In this document: positions 7,759 to 16,355 of the stretch, piece after piece
Numbering within the stretch: the stretch's first letter is position 1
How the letters are laid out: each line of letters begins with the position of its first letter
The notes under the pieces: generated by a model
What the model saw: only the letters and a program-made list of their open reading frames with translations
Told to the model about the DNA's origin: nothing
The model's database searches: none
Assembly (NCBI RefSeq): GCF_000303155.1
Contig: NC_018719.1
Location: 1,240,001 to 1,304,000 of the forward strand
Reading direction: 5' to 3'
DNA from: Candidatus Nitrososphaera gargensis Ga9.2
GTDB lineage: Archaea; Thermoproteota; Nitrososphaeria; Nitrososphaerales; Nitrososphaeraceae
DNA: 64,000 bases
Made by a program: the position numbers and the translations under genes

Positions 7759-10350
7759 GTGCAGGGCGGGGAAAAACATCAGGGGTTCATATTCTCGCTG
7801 CTAAACCCTCCAGTCCCGCTTGGCGGCAACATCATCGCGCTTGACATCTATGTCGACGAGCTGCCGATCCCCAAAAAATCAGTCTTTGTTGCAACCCAAG
7901 ACGATGTGGTTAATGCGGCCGCTCTATCCGAGAGCCAGCCGGTCCCATTCAAGCCCTTTGAGAGCGCAAGGTTCCTTGTAATAAAGGAAGGTGGGTTGGA
8001 CGAGAAAAAGAAGCACAAGATAGTGATCATGAGCAAGATGGAAGGGTTTGAGCAGATAATGATCCCGTTCACGTTCACGGACTACCCCGGATACCGGAGC
8101 GGGAGGATATTCGTCCCGGAAACGGCGCAGGCCCAAGAACCACTCGTACTTAGCGAAGATGGGATGGTCTTCAAGAACTTTACCGCGCCGCTGACGCTAT
8201 CAGGCAAGAAGGCATACATTGTCTGCTCGTCAAACGGAGCAATTTCTGCCAACTGGACGTGGATGGGCGTGCGATATGACAACGGAGGGCTATACGTGCC
8301 GCCAGTAAGGGCGTTTGGGCGGATAATAGTTGAAATATCAATGGACGATGGCGTGCGCAAAAGACTACCTCATTTTGTTGTTGAATCCCGGCACGAAAAT
8401 GGCATCCTTTACACCCGGCATGAGCTTGCGGGGCTAGAGGTAAAAAGGAAGCTGCTGGTGCCGTTTGACAGCCGGGGATTTATCATGACACTTGAGCTTC
8501 GCCCGCTCAGCGGCTTTAGGGCTTTATTGCGCAGAAAAACTGCAAAAAAGCGCAAGATCCGCGTGCACTTTTTGATAGATGGAAACATCACAAGTTATGG
8601 GCTTGCTGCTGTATCGCAGAATGTCGTTTCTAAATTCCGAGCAAAAGATAACTGCCTGCAGCTGGGCACAGTGGCACGGGACATTGGAGCGCAGTATTCG
8701 GGAGTAATAGGTATTGCACCAAAGCGCCTAAAGCCGAGCAGGATACTGACAGACTCGTACGACAACGATCTGGAAATGTCATACGACATTGAAGTTGAAG
8801 CAGGTAAGACTATAGCACTCGCCCTTGTGGGAACCGGCAGCTTCACTGGCCCTGAGAGTTGCATAAAGGAATTTCGCCACATGAGGGACAACTACAGCCA
8901 GCTGGTGGAGGACACAGAGAAGGGTTTTGCAGAATATTCTTCCTCGACCTTGAGCGCCCGGCCGCCCCCTGCAAGGCAGAACCTCGGCTTGGCGCGCCTG
9001 TTGGCTGCTTATGACAAAGCCAAGGCGTGCCTGCGCTACCTGAAAGCCGAGTATGATGGCTTGGGTGAGGGGATCTGCGCTGGGCTTCCGCGCTTTCCAA
9101 ATTACTGGGCAAGAGATACCGGCTGGACGCTCCGAGGCTATCTGGCTATAGGCGACTACCGATTTGCGGCTGCGACGATCGACAATTTTCTGCGTCATCA
9201 GGCAAAAACCACGACAAAGGCTGCGACCAAGGGGGAGCTCCCCATGATAATCAGCGGCAAGGCTTTTCTCCATACTACCACGTATGGGTCAGCCGATTCG
9301 ACATTCCTCTTCCCGTGGGCCATAAGGGAATACGTGCTTGGCACGGGAGACATTGGCTATCTGAAAAAGAGATGGGATTCCATAGTGGATCTCGTAAACT
9401 ATGGGTTCCTAAAGGACGTTGACGGCGACGGGCTGATAGAGCACGGCTTTACCGGCACCGCAGAAAAGCTCCCGATACAGGATTCGACATGGATGGATCA
9501 CATCGACAGGAGAAAGAGCGCAAACGACATACAGGCGCTCTTTTACGAAAGCCTTCGCATCGGAAGCGAGCTGGCAGCCATGGCCGGCGATAGCGAAAAT
9601 GAAGCCAGATGGAGCAGCAAGGCAAAAGAGCTCCAAGAAACAATAGACAGAGAGTACTGGAACACCAGTGCTGGCTTTTACTATGACACGATAAGAAAGG
9701 ACGGCTCAAAGGATCCGAGCATTCGGCCTAACGCTCTGGTTTTGCTCCTATCAGACGTAGTAAGGGAGAGGAGCAGAGCAGACTCGGTGCTTTCAAGGAT
9801 CGAGGAGCAGGACATGACGACTGCATGGGGCGTGAGGACGCTGAGCAGTAAAGACCAAAAGTACCAGCCGACCCTATACCACGACGGTGCCGTGTGGCCG
9901 CTTGTAACAGGCTGGGCGGCGGCTAGCGAAATAAAGTTTGGGAGGCATGAGCAGGCCTTGCGCTACATGGGGTCAATGGCAGAGAGGATCTTGCACGAAA
10001 ATGGTATGTTTGCCGAGACGTACCGTGGAGATAGGCCGGAGCCTTTCAACTCGTGCATACTACAGGCATGGTCGGTCGGCATGTATGCGTATGCACTTCG
10101 TGAAATGATGCTTGGAATGAAGATCAACATGATCGACAACACAATACAACTTGAGCCAAACATCCCAGAATCGCTCAAAGAGACGGCCGTTCCGCTAGAT
10201 TTTGAGCACTTTATTCCCAGCAAGGACGGGATCGCAAGGCTTTATGTCAAGATCGACCCGCGCAATGAAAAGATATTTGCGACATTTAGGAATTCAGGCA
10301 GCAAAAGGCCAGAGATCTTTAGCGACTCCTACTCGCTAAGCCCACTATGA
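7759..10350 (+). CDS. Glycogen-debranching-type (alpha/alpha)6-barrel glycosidase
   Basis: An 863-residue protein with a long beta-rich N-terminal half and a C-terminal (alpha/alpha)6 barrel of the GDE_C / amylo-alpha-1,6-glucosidase type (GH133/GH63/GH15 clan). Barrel motifs include LPRFPNYWARDTGWTLRGY near residue 440, DVDGDGLIEHG near 555, QDSTWMDH near 574, DGAVWPLVTGW near 710 and MFAETYRGDRPEPFNS near 752; the Asp and Glu in the first and last are likely catalytic. The substrate may be glycogen/starch, or mannosyl- or glucosylglycerate given the divergent mpgS and nearby glycerate kinase. GTG 7759 is the only ordinary start after an in-frame stop, yet the frame upstream (ARTLDSIHTALSYVKG) also looks protein-like, so the true N-terminus is uncertain. 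Confidence 0.85.
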   Translation: MQGGEKHQGFIFSLLNPPVPLGGNIIALDIYVDELPIPKKSVFVATQDDVVNAAALSESQPVPFKPFESARFLVIKEGGLDEKKKHKIVIMSKMEGFEQIMIPFTFTDYPGYRSGRIFVPETAQAQEPLVLSEDGMVFKNFTAPLTLSGKKAYIVCSSNGAISANWTWMGVRYDNGGLYVPPVRAFGRIIVEISMDDGVRKRLPHFVVESRHENGILYTRHELAGLEVKRKLLVPFDSRGFIMTLELRPLSGFRALLRRKTAKKRKIRVHFLIDGNITSYGLAAVSQNVVSKFRAKDNCLQLGTVARDIGAQYSGVIGIAPKRLKPSRILTDSYDNDLEMSYDIEVEAGKTIALALVGTGSFTGPESCIKEFRHMRDNYSQLVEDTEKGFAEYSSSTLSARPPPARQNLGLARLLAAYDKAKACLRYLKAEYDGLGEGICAGLPRFPNYWARDTGWTLRGYLAIGDYRFAAATIDNFLRHQAKTTTKAATKGELPMIISGKAFLHTTTYGSADSTFLFPWAIREYVLGTGDIGYLKKRWDSIVDLVNYGFLKDVDGDGLIEHGFTGTAEKLPIQDSTWMDHIDRRKSANDIQALFYESLRIGSELAAMAGDSENEARWSSKAKELQETIDREYWNTSAGFYYDTIRKDGSKDPSIRPNALVLLLSDVVRERSRADSVLSRIEEQDMTTAWGVRTLSSKDQKYQPTLYHDGAVWPLVTGWAAASEIKFGRHEQALRYMGSMAERILHENGMFAETYRGDRPEPFNSCILQAWSVGMYAYALREMMLGMKINMIDNTIQLEPNIPESLKETAVPLDFEHFIPSKDGIARLYVKIDPRNEKIFATFRNSGSKRPEIFSDSYSLSPL

Positions 10351-10420
10351 TCAAAATGTCATAGATCTGACCCGTGCTAAAGGCATAAATTATCTCAAAA
10401 TCGAACAAGACCTTGTCAAG

Positions 10421-10822
10421 ATGTTTACGCTATTTACCCCGCAGACTGCAAACAAGGCATTGCCGGAAGTAAGACGTCTCTTTTCAAATATACTGATGTA
10501 CAAAAAGCAGGCAGTGGCGCTGCAGGAACAGGTTGAAATGATAATCCAGTCAGGCAGCCAGTTCGAACAGTTTGTCAAGAAAAAGCAGGAGCTAAACACT
10601 GCCGTTTCAAACTATTACAAGGCAATAGAGCAACTTGAAGCCACGGGGGTCGTGATAAAGGACATCGAGCAGGGTCTCCTCGATTTTCCATCAAAGAGGT
10701 TCGACGAAGAGGTGTGGCTATGCTGGAAGGTAGAGGAAAGCGAGATCAAGTTCTGGCATGCAAAGGACGAGGGCTTTATGGGCAGAAAACCCCTTGAAAG
10801 CACCGGGATAATAGAGCCGTAA
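10421..10822 (+). CDS. DUF2203 family protein
   Basis: A 133-residue protein matching the DUF2203 pattern: N-terminal FTPQTANKALPEVRRLF, a coiled helical middle (KKKQELNTAVSNYYKAIEQLE), then VVIKDIEQGLLDFPSKRFDEEVWLCWKVEESEIKFWH and GFMGRKPLE near the end. Members occur in bacteria and ammonia-oxidising archaea and have no established function. A TATA-like ATAAATTATC lies about 32 nt before ATG 10421. It sits between the glycosidase and a small winged-helix protein, with separate promoters. Confidence 0.9.
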   Translation: MFTLFTPQTANKALPEVRRLFSNILMYKKQAVALQEQVEMIIQSGSQFEQFVKKKQELNTAVSNYYKAIEQLEATGVVIKDIEQGLLDFPSKRFDEEVWLCWKVEESEIKFWHAKDEGFMGRKPLESTGIIEP

Positions 10823-10853
10823 ATTTATAGAGTCGTTCAGATGTCCAACCACT

Positions 10854-11117
10854 GTGCCAATAGACGCCGCCGAGTTTGACGCCCACAAGGACCTAGCCAC
10901 GATAATCACTCAGTTCCTGTGCAGGAACCGTGACAAGGGCTTTTCTGCCAAAGAGATCGCGCAGGCCACTGGCATTTCAGAAGCGGATGTGAACAGCGCC
11001 ATGTTCAAGCTGGGCCTTTCAGACCTTGCAAGCGCGATAGCTGGCAGGAAGAAAAAGATAAGGATAGAGGACGTCACAATAGGCGGGACGACCTACTACC
11101 GCTGCGTTTCTGACTAA
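10854..11117 (+). CDS. Small winged-helix-like protein
   Basis: An 87-residue protein starting GTG 10854. A TATA-like AAATTTATAG (10822-10831) overlaps the end of the previous gene and lies about 27 nt upstream, favouring a leaderless GTG start. Residues 33-60 (FSAKEIAQATGISEADVNSAMFKLGL) form a clear helix-turn-helix and the tail RIEDVTIGGTTYYRC looks like a beta wing. It resembles the protein at 2420. A DNA-binding regulatory role is inferred; the target is unknown. Confidence 0.75.
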   Translation: MPIDAAEFDAHKDLATIITQFLCRNRDKGFSAKEIAQATGISEADVNSAMFKLGLSDLASAIAGRKKKIRIEDVTIGGTTYYRCVSD

Positions 11118-11169
11118 CTGATTCAAAAAACATAGTAATGCCTGCCATGGTAGGATAGCACAAGAAGAA

Positions 11170-12048
11170 GTGCTGTCTAGCTGGCTGCGGGCAATCAGGA
11201 TCAGGTTTCTCCTAGCGTCAGTTATAGCTGTTAGCAACGGCCTTGCTATCGCCTATTGGAAAACCGGCACCATCGATCCGCTGTACGCCGCCCTGACCTA
11301 TGTCGGAGTGCTTTTCCTGCATACAAGCGTCGATCTTCTCAATGATTACTGGGACCACAAACGTGGGATCGACAGCGCAACGACGAGGACAAAGTTCAGC
11401 GGCGGGACCGGCGTGCTACCTGAAAACCTGCTAACGCCAAGGGCAGTATATGCGGCGGGCGTGATATTTCTGATCCTTGGCGCGTCGATAGGAGCATACT
11501 TTGTCGCTGTGCGCGGGGTAACAATAGCAGTAATTCTTGGATTTGCGGTGGTCGCGATCTATTTTTACTCTACAAGCATTGTTAACGCAGGCCTTGGAGA
11601 GCTCTTTGTTGCGATCAAGGGCGCAATGATTGTGCTTGGTACCTTTTTTGTCCAATTGGCTGCGATCGAGCCTGCAGCGTTATATGTCGGTGCCATCGTT
11701 GGCATCCTCTCTGCAACGGTGCTGTTTGTCAACTCCTTTCCTGATTTTGAAGCGGACCGATCGAAAGGCCGGCGCACCCTTGTCGGAGTCCTAGGCAAAA
11801 AGGCGGCCGCAAGAGCATTTCCACTTTTTATATTTGCAGCCTATGCAATGATAGTTGCTGGAATCTTGCTTGGCTTTACAAAGATATATTCTCTGATCAG
11901 TCTCGTATCGATCCCATTTGCAGCAAAGTCCATAATGTCGCTGAGGAAGGACCAGCAGAGCATCGATAAGCTGATGCCGGCGATGGCGTCGGCGGTCACG
12001 TATTCTCGAATTACTGGTTTTTTACTGGCACTAAGCTTACTCTTTTGA
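11170..12048 (+). CDS. UbiA-family prenyltransferase (MenA-like)
   Basis: A 292-residue integral membrane protein with about eight or nine hydrophobic helices. The first Asp-rich motif is NDYWDHKRGID (about residues 57-67), matching NDxxDxxxD of UbiA enzymes that bind Mg-prenyl diphosphate; the second is NSFPDFEADRSKGRRTL near residue 190. The pattern is closest to 1,4-dihydroxy-2-naphthoate or related quinone prenyltransferases, so a role in menaquinone-type quinone synthesis is likely. Lipid (geranylgeranylglyceryl) or haem prenyltransferase functions cannot be excluded. The start is GTG 11170. Confidence 0.85.
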   Translation: MLSSWLRAIRIRFLLASVIAVSNGLAIAYWKTGTIDPLYAALTYVGVLFLHTSVDLLNDYWDHKRGIDSATTRTKFSGGTGVLPENLLTPRAVYAAGVIFLILGASIGAYFVAVRGVTIAVILGFAVVAIYFYSTSIVNAGLGELFVAIKGAMIVLGTFFVQLAAIEPAALYVGAIVGILSATVLFVNSFPDFEADRSKGRRTLVGVLGKKAAARAFPLFIFAAYAMIVAGILLGFTKIYSLISLVSIPFAAKSIMSLRKDQQSIDKLMPAMASAVTYSRITGFLLALSLLF

Positions 12049-12201
12049 AGAAGAATAATGCAATGTTCTAGTATCATTTTACTATCTGATTTGATGCACT
12101 GTCTTGCCAAACCGGCGTATCTTGCCAACCTTATGAGATTTTTCTCTGTCCTACAAAAACCGGCTTGACATCATGACCGATTCCTGCTTGCTGTTGTCGG
12201 C

Positions 12202-12474
12202 CTAGAGGCCTGCGCTCTCTATCAGGCTTATCAGCTGGTCGTACTGCTCGATGAACATCCTGCCCTTGGCAGTTATGGCAACAAGCCCGCTCACTCGGTG
12301 GATCATGCCCTTTTCTTCCAGCTCATCAAAGTGGTTCATCATCTTGTCATATGATAGCCGGGTAAAATGCTGGACGTGCGTAGGCCTGGCGACTTCGTTA
12401 TGCATAGCGTCCTCTTCTATCGCACAGAGGATCTCGTAGAACAATTGCAGTTTATGCCGCTTTTCTTGCCTCAA
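12202..12474 (-). CDS. Winged-helix regulator, HTH_45-like
   Basis: A 90-residue winged-helix protein: FYEILCAIEEDAMHNEVARP, a recognition helix region FTRLSYDKMMNHFDELEEKGMIHR, then AITAKGRMFIEQYDQLISLI. Its start overlaps the last 23 nt of the upstream membrane protein gene, so the two form an operon and are probably translated together. It is likely an autoregulator or a membrane-coupled regulator, but the ligand and target are unknown. Confidence 0.8.
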   Translation of the reverse strand: MRQEKRHKLQLFYEILCAIEEDAMHNEVARPTHVQHFTRLSYDKMMNHFDELEEKGMIHRVSGLVAITAKGRMFIEQYDQLISLIESAGL

Positions 12475-13219
12475 TCTCCATTTTCCTCCTCGAAGTTACG
12501 CTGTGCATGATGTACGCAAATAGCGCAAGGCCGGCCATCCTTGCGGCAGCCGAGCCAATGAATGCGATCGCGCTGTTGTCAAAGTACGCAAGGACAAGCG
12601 AATACTGCTCAAGCCACAGCAGCGCAAAGGCTGCCGGCACATATAGCAATTTGATGTTTGCTGCCCTGACCAGCGATGCTATGGTGCTCTTGAATATGTA
12701 TCCTATCACTGCCATGTTGAATATCCTCATGTAAAAGCTGAGGTCTGCGAGGCCAGCATAGTTAAAGTATGGCTGACTTGCCAGTGAAAAAGTTGGAACT
12801 AGGAACGGGATTGCTACCATTACCAACGGTAGCGTCGTGACTAGTACGTCCCTTGCACGCACTCTTTTGCCAGACTCGCTTGCATCCGAGCTCTTGTAGT
12901 AGTACGACAGAGCGATTAGCGCAAGCGCTTCAGATTGGAGCGACATCTGGATCCAAAAGAATGCAGGGTACAGCAGCGGGTCTGCCCTGTACATTAGGCT
13001 TGATAATTCAAATAGGAACGATGCGCCAAGGAAGGCAAAGCCTACTGGTAGGCCAAGCAGGTAGCCAAAGCCGGAAAACGTGTACGACTTGAAGAAGTAG
13101 CGCGAAATCATTAGTGACAGCGAAACTGAAATCGCAGTAATTGCAACTGCAAGCGCTGGGGCCACAGCCGGGCTCACCAGTACGAATGGGTTGAGCACGT
13201 TTGGGTCCAGCACTGCCAT
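12452..13219 (-). CDS. Multi-span membrane protein, unknown function
   Basis: About 255 residues from ATG 13219 (MAVLDPNVLNPFVLVSP), with about seven hydrophobic helices and short loops and a basic C-terminus (SRRKMEIEARKAA). A longer frame to 13333 has a non-conserved-looking polar lead; a TATA-like CTTATC about 27-30 nt upstream supports 13219. It is coupled by 23-nt overlap to a winged-helix gene, a layout seen in archaeal membrane sensor or transporter pairs. I do not recognise the family. Confidence 0.75.
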   Translation of the reverse strand: MAVLDPNVLNPFVLVSPAVAPALAVAITAISVSLSLMISRYFFKSYTFSGFGYLLGLPVGFAFLGASFLFELSSLMYRADPLLYPAFFWIQMSLQSEALALIALSYYYKSSDASESGKRVRARDVLVTTLPLVMVAIPFLVPTFSLASQPYFNYAGLADLSFYMRIFNMAVIGYIFKSTIASLVRAANIKLLYVPAAFALLWLEQYSLVLAYFDNSAIAFIGSAAARMAGLALFAYIMHSVTSRRKMEIEARKAA

Positions 13220-13329
13220 GGCTATTATTATTTCGTGCCCGCACAAGATAAGGCTTGCTCCCTTTAAGGGAGTGGCGAGATTCGATTCGTTATTATTTTC
13301 CACCTCTCCTAAATGAGGCATTGTCATCA

Positions 13330-14466
13330 TCATATGAGACGCTTCATGGCCACGCTACGCCCGAGGGCACTAAGAAATACGTCCAGCGCGCTGCCTCGCA
13401 GGGCAGGCCGCAGGCCCATTTTAAGACATTTGACGGCCTGCATCTCTCTAGCATCGGTATGGGAACATATTTGGGCCAGCCCACGCAAGAGGACGATCTG
13501 GCGGTTGAAAATGCGGTTTACCAATCTGTCAAGTCTGGCGCAGTCAACGTCATCGACACTGCGATAAACTACCGCGCAATGAAGTCGGAAAAGAGCATCG
13601 GGAAAGCCCTTTTGCGACTGGTAAAGGACGGGGTGATTTCACGCGATCAGGTGTTCATTTCCACCAAGAATGGATATATCACAAATGACGGCGACTATCC
13701 AAATGTCGACGTGATGGAGTACATACATCGCATGTACATCCAGACAAAAGTGATAACGGCAGATGACATCAGCTCCAGCTATAACGTCATGAACCCAAAC
13801 TACCTTGCTAAGTGCATTGATAAGTCGCTCATGAACATGCACCTATCTACGATCGATCTTGTTTACATCCACAATGCCTTTGAAAGCTGGAATCAAGATG
13901 TGAGCAGGCAACAGTTCATGGAGATGCTTGCAAAGGCGTTTGAAGTCTATGAAAAATACCGATCAGAGAACAAGATCCGCTATTACGGGATGGCGACATG
14001 GACGTGCTTCCGGGTGCCGCCGGGTAGCCACGAATACTTGTCACTTGAGCAGGCAATCAGGATCGCAGAAAGCGTCGGTGGCAAGAGCCACGGCTTTAGG
14101 TTTATCCAGCTGCCATACAACCTTGCATACAGCGAAGCATTGCTGCTTCGGAACCAGTCAGTTGGCTCTGCGAATAACCTCACAATTCTGGAAGCGGCAG
14201 CAAAACTCCACGTAGGCGTATTTACAAGTATACCCCTCTTTCAGGGCAGGCTGCTGGGTGCTCAGGTGCCCGATTATGCGGGCATAAGCGAGCCTGTGGG
14301 CAAGCTAGTCCAGATTATAAGGTCAAGCCCCTCGGTCATCGCGCCTCTGATTGGGCAGAAAAAACCAGAGCATATCGAGGAAAACCTAAAGGTTGCAAAT
14401 GTACCGCCGCTCTCTGACAAAGAGTTCAAGGAGGTCGTGCGCGTCCTTACAAGCCAGCAACTATAA
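13330..14466 (+). CDS. Aldo/keto reductase
   Basis: An NAD(P)H-dependent aldo/keto reductase of about 378 residues with a TIM-barrel fold. Core motifs are LSSIGMGTYLG, NVIDTAINYRAMKSEKSIGKAL (catalytic Asp and Tyr), a Lys in ISTKNGY, DLVYIHN (catalytic His) and FRFIQLPYN, and the C-terminal SPSVIAPLIGQKKPEHIEENL. The frame extends to TTG 13255, but a TATA-like TTATTATTTT (13287-13297) overlaps that part and points to TTG 13330 as a leaderless start. It is divergent from the membrane protein gene at 13219. The substrate is unknown. Confidence 0.88.
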   Translation, partial: SYETLHGHATPEGTKKYVQRAASQGRPQAHFKTFDGLHLSSIGMGTYLGQPTQEDDLAVENAVYQSVKSGAVNVIDTAINYRAMKSEKSIGKALLRLVKDGVISRDQVFISTKNGYITNDGDYPNVDVMEYIHRMYIQTKVITADDISSSYNVMNPNYLAKCIDKSLMNMHLSTIDLVYIHNAFESWNQDVSRQQFMEMLAKAFEVYEKYRSENKIRYYGMATWTCFRVPPGSHEYLSLEQAIRIAESVGGKSHGFRFIQLPYNLAYSEALLLRNQSVGSANNLTILEAAAKLHVGVFTSIPLFQGRLLGAQVPDYAGISEPVGKLVQIIRSSPSVIAPLIGQKKPEHIEENLKVANVPPLSDKEFKEVVRVLTSQQL

Positions 14467-14470
14467 AAAA
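14461..14470 (+). promoter_or_regulatory. TATA-like box overlapping the reductase stop codon
   Basis: CTATAAAAAA includes the TAA stop of the aldo/keto reductase and lies 29 nt before ATG 14494, so the next gene probably has its own leaderless transcript. Confidence 0.5.
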
Positions 14471-14493
14471 TCGGAAAAACACTCCATTGCAGG

Positions 14494-14838
14494 ATGGAGA
14501 CTACCACAGATATCAAAAAGTTTCAGAGCAGGACTGCCGATGCAGTAAGGGTGCTTGCATTTTTCAAGGCCAAGCAGGGCAAGGGAAAAGCACTTGAAAA
14601 AATTCTCTTAACGCTTGTTAGGCCTACAAGGAGCGAACCGGGCAATATTGCCTATGTCTTGCATAGGTCGACTGAAAACCCAGATGAACTTGTCTTTGAC
14701 GAGATATTTACTTCAATGCATGCATTTGAAGAACACGCTCAACAACCCCATATCAAGAACCTAAATGCAAGAATAGAACACCTGCTGGTTGCTCCGCCTG
14801 AGGTAAAGACCTATTCAGAGGTCAGAGTTGAGCAATAG
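14494..14838 (+). CDS. Antibiotic-biosynthesis-monooxygenase (ABM) domain protein
   Basis: A 114-residue protein with a dimeric ferredoxin-like ABM fold: FKAKQGKGKALEKILLTLV, TRSEPGNIAYVLHRSTENPDELVFDEIF and AFEEHAQQPHIKNL are the standard elements. Such proteins act as cofactor-free monooxygenases or as haem- or aldehyde-handling enzymes; the substrate cannot be deduced. The TATA-like box overlaps the preceding stop codon. The 3' end overlaps the convergent TPR gene by 17 nt. Confidence 0.88.
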   Translation: METTTDIKKFQSRTADAVRVLAFFKAKQGKGKALEKILLTLVRPTRSEPGNIAYVLHRSTENPDELVFDEIFTSMHAFEEHAQQPHIKNLNARIEHLLVAPPEVKTYSEVRVEQ

Positions 14839-15787
14839 CTTGTTTGATGCTTTCCTTGTCTTCAGCCGCAGGTGTCTGCTCTAGATATTTGACAAGGTCT
14901 TCCTTTGCGCCTTGGTTGTTGGCAAGCTGTATCCTTGCTATTGCGCGATTTTTGTAAATCGGCCCAAACCTGACAGGGTTGATGCCTATCGCCTTGCTGT
15001 AATATGCTTCTGCAAGCGAGTAATCCTTCTTTTTCAGGTAATAGTTGCCCAGCCCGCGGTAGGCAAGGTAGTATTTTGGGTTCAGCCTGATCGCTCTTTC
15101 ATAGCAGGGCACTGCCTGTTCGGAATTTGTCTCATTGTACATGCCTGCAAGCAGGCACCAAGCTTGGGCGTTATCTATGTCAATCTCTGTGGCTTTCTGT
15201 AGTTTCTCTATGGCATCATTTACCCTGCCTCGCTGGCGAAGCCCTTCAGCTTCAAAGCAGATCCTGTTTGACTTGGCAAACTTTAGACTCTCGTTCTTTA
15301 GCAGGTCCTTCATGTCAGAAGGTACGATGATTATCACAGTCATGTCGTCTTGCTCCCAGTCCTGCTCAAACTTGCCTTCTGGGATCGCGCCCACGGTATC
15401 AGGTTCTGGCACGTAGGTAAGCATCCTGCGCTCTTCGCTGTTGTAGCCTGATACGACCATCGCATGCTGCACCGTTCCCTGTATACCTGGCATTATTACA
15501 ATGGGTGGTATGCCCTGATCAATACGTTTTTTCAGATCTTTTGTCGAGCCTTTGTAAATGTACGAGGCAAAGCCACGGCTTTCTGCAAGCATGATGCCGT
15601 CGATCATCGCTGCGCCTTTTGTTTCAGCGGCTGTTGCCTGCGGTGCAATGTTCTCTCCCCAGTATTTTGCCACGACATTTATCACCAGCGGTAGACTGGC
15701 ACTCTCTTCATTCTTGCTTACAAGTGGCAGGCTGAGGAAATGTTCCGGCTGAGACTCCAAGATTGTACCGGCTATTTTTTCAAGCAA
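14822..15787 (-). CDS. C39-like peptidase domain (Cys lost) fused to TPR repeats
   Basis: A 321-residue protein. Residues 20-155 resemble the C39-like papain fold: SLPLVINVVAKYWG aligns with the usual CGPAALAMVLxYWG, but the catalytic Cys is Ser31. The His motif QHAMVVSGYN (His108) remains. Residues about 185-315 contain three TPR units (NAQAWCLLAGMYNE, YYLAYRGLGNYYLKKKDY, GPIYKNRAIARIQLANN). There is no signal peptide. It probably binds peptides without cleaving them, or is a serine variant. It lies just upstream of the glutamine amidotransferase and UPF0182 genes but is transcribed separately or last. Confidence 0.8.
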   Translation of the reverse strand: MLEKIAGTILESQPEHFLSLPLVSKNEESASLPLVINVVAKYWGENIAPQATAAETKGAAMIDGIMLAESRGFASYIYKGSTKDLKKRIDQGIPPIVIMPGIQGTVQHAMVVSGYNSEERRMLTYVPEPDTVGAIPEGKFEQDWEQDDMTVIIIVPSDMKDLLKNESLKFAKSNRICFEAEGLRQRGRVNDAIEKLQKATEIDIDNAQAWCLLAGMYNETNSEQAVPCYERAIRLNPKYYLAYRGLGNYYLKKKDYSLAEAYYSKAIGINPVRFGPIYKNRAIARIQLANNQGAKEDLVKYLEQTPAAEDKESIKQAIAQL

Positions 15788-15799
15788 ATAAAATCCTTC

Positions 15800-16351
15800 T
15801 CATGTCTTGGCGACAAAGTTCTGCAAGAGTGCAAGGCCGTCGCTTCCACTCTTTTCGGGGTGAAACTGAGTGCCAAAAATTTTGCCACTGGCAAATATCT
15901 CATGCTCACAATACTGCGAGCTCGCAAGCGATTTGAAGTTCGCAGGGAGCTTGGCAACGCAGTAGCCATGGCTTTCGTAGACAGAGATCAATTTCTTGTC
16001 TCCAGTCAGCGGGTTTTGGTCTGATACCGACACCTTAGTTGTGCCCTGCACGTGAGCGGGCATCTTGCGGAGCGATCCTCCGAGCGTGAGCGCTATTATC
16101 TCAGCCCCGTAACAGATTCCAAGAAGCGGCTTGCCGCCGTCATGGCAGTGCCTTATTATTCTTGAATTCACCATGTTTATCTCCTTGCTATTCTTGCGCC
16201 TTCCTGATAGGATCACCTTGTCACACTGTGCAAGTTCAGGTTCTGATACTTCAGAGAATTTCCTGTAAACATTAGTGATGCCAAGCCGGCCAAGGCAGTC
16301 AAGTATGTCCGGCGTAAACGGTGACAGGTTGTCTACCACGAGCACAGGCAT
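15800..16351 (-). CDS. Class I glutamine amidotransferase
   Basis: A 183-residue protein with the full catalytic triad: nucleophile Cys80 in LLGICYGAE, and His164 and Glu166 in GTQFHPEKSG. Size and motifs fit a free-standing amidotransferase such as the glutaminase subunit of archaeal GMP synthase (GuaA-A), although CYGAE and the oxyanion region differ from typical GuaA (CLGHQ), so another acceptor is possible. It follows the UPF0182 gene with a 4-nt gap and likely shares its transcript. The synthetase partner is not visible in the window. Confidence 0.85.
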   Translation of the reverse strand: MPVLVVDNLSPFTPDILDCLGRLGITNVYRKFSEVSEPELAQCDKVILSGRRKNSKEINMVNSRIIRHCHDGGKPLLGICYGAEIIALTLGGSLRKMPAHVQGTTKVSVSDQNPLTGDKKLISVYESHGYCVAKLPANFKSLASSQYCEHEIFASGKIFGTQFHPEKSGSDGLALLQNFVAKT

Positions 16352-16355
16352 TATC

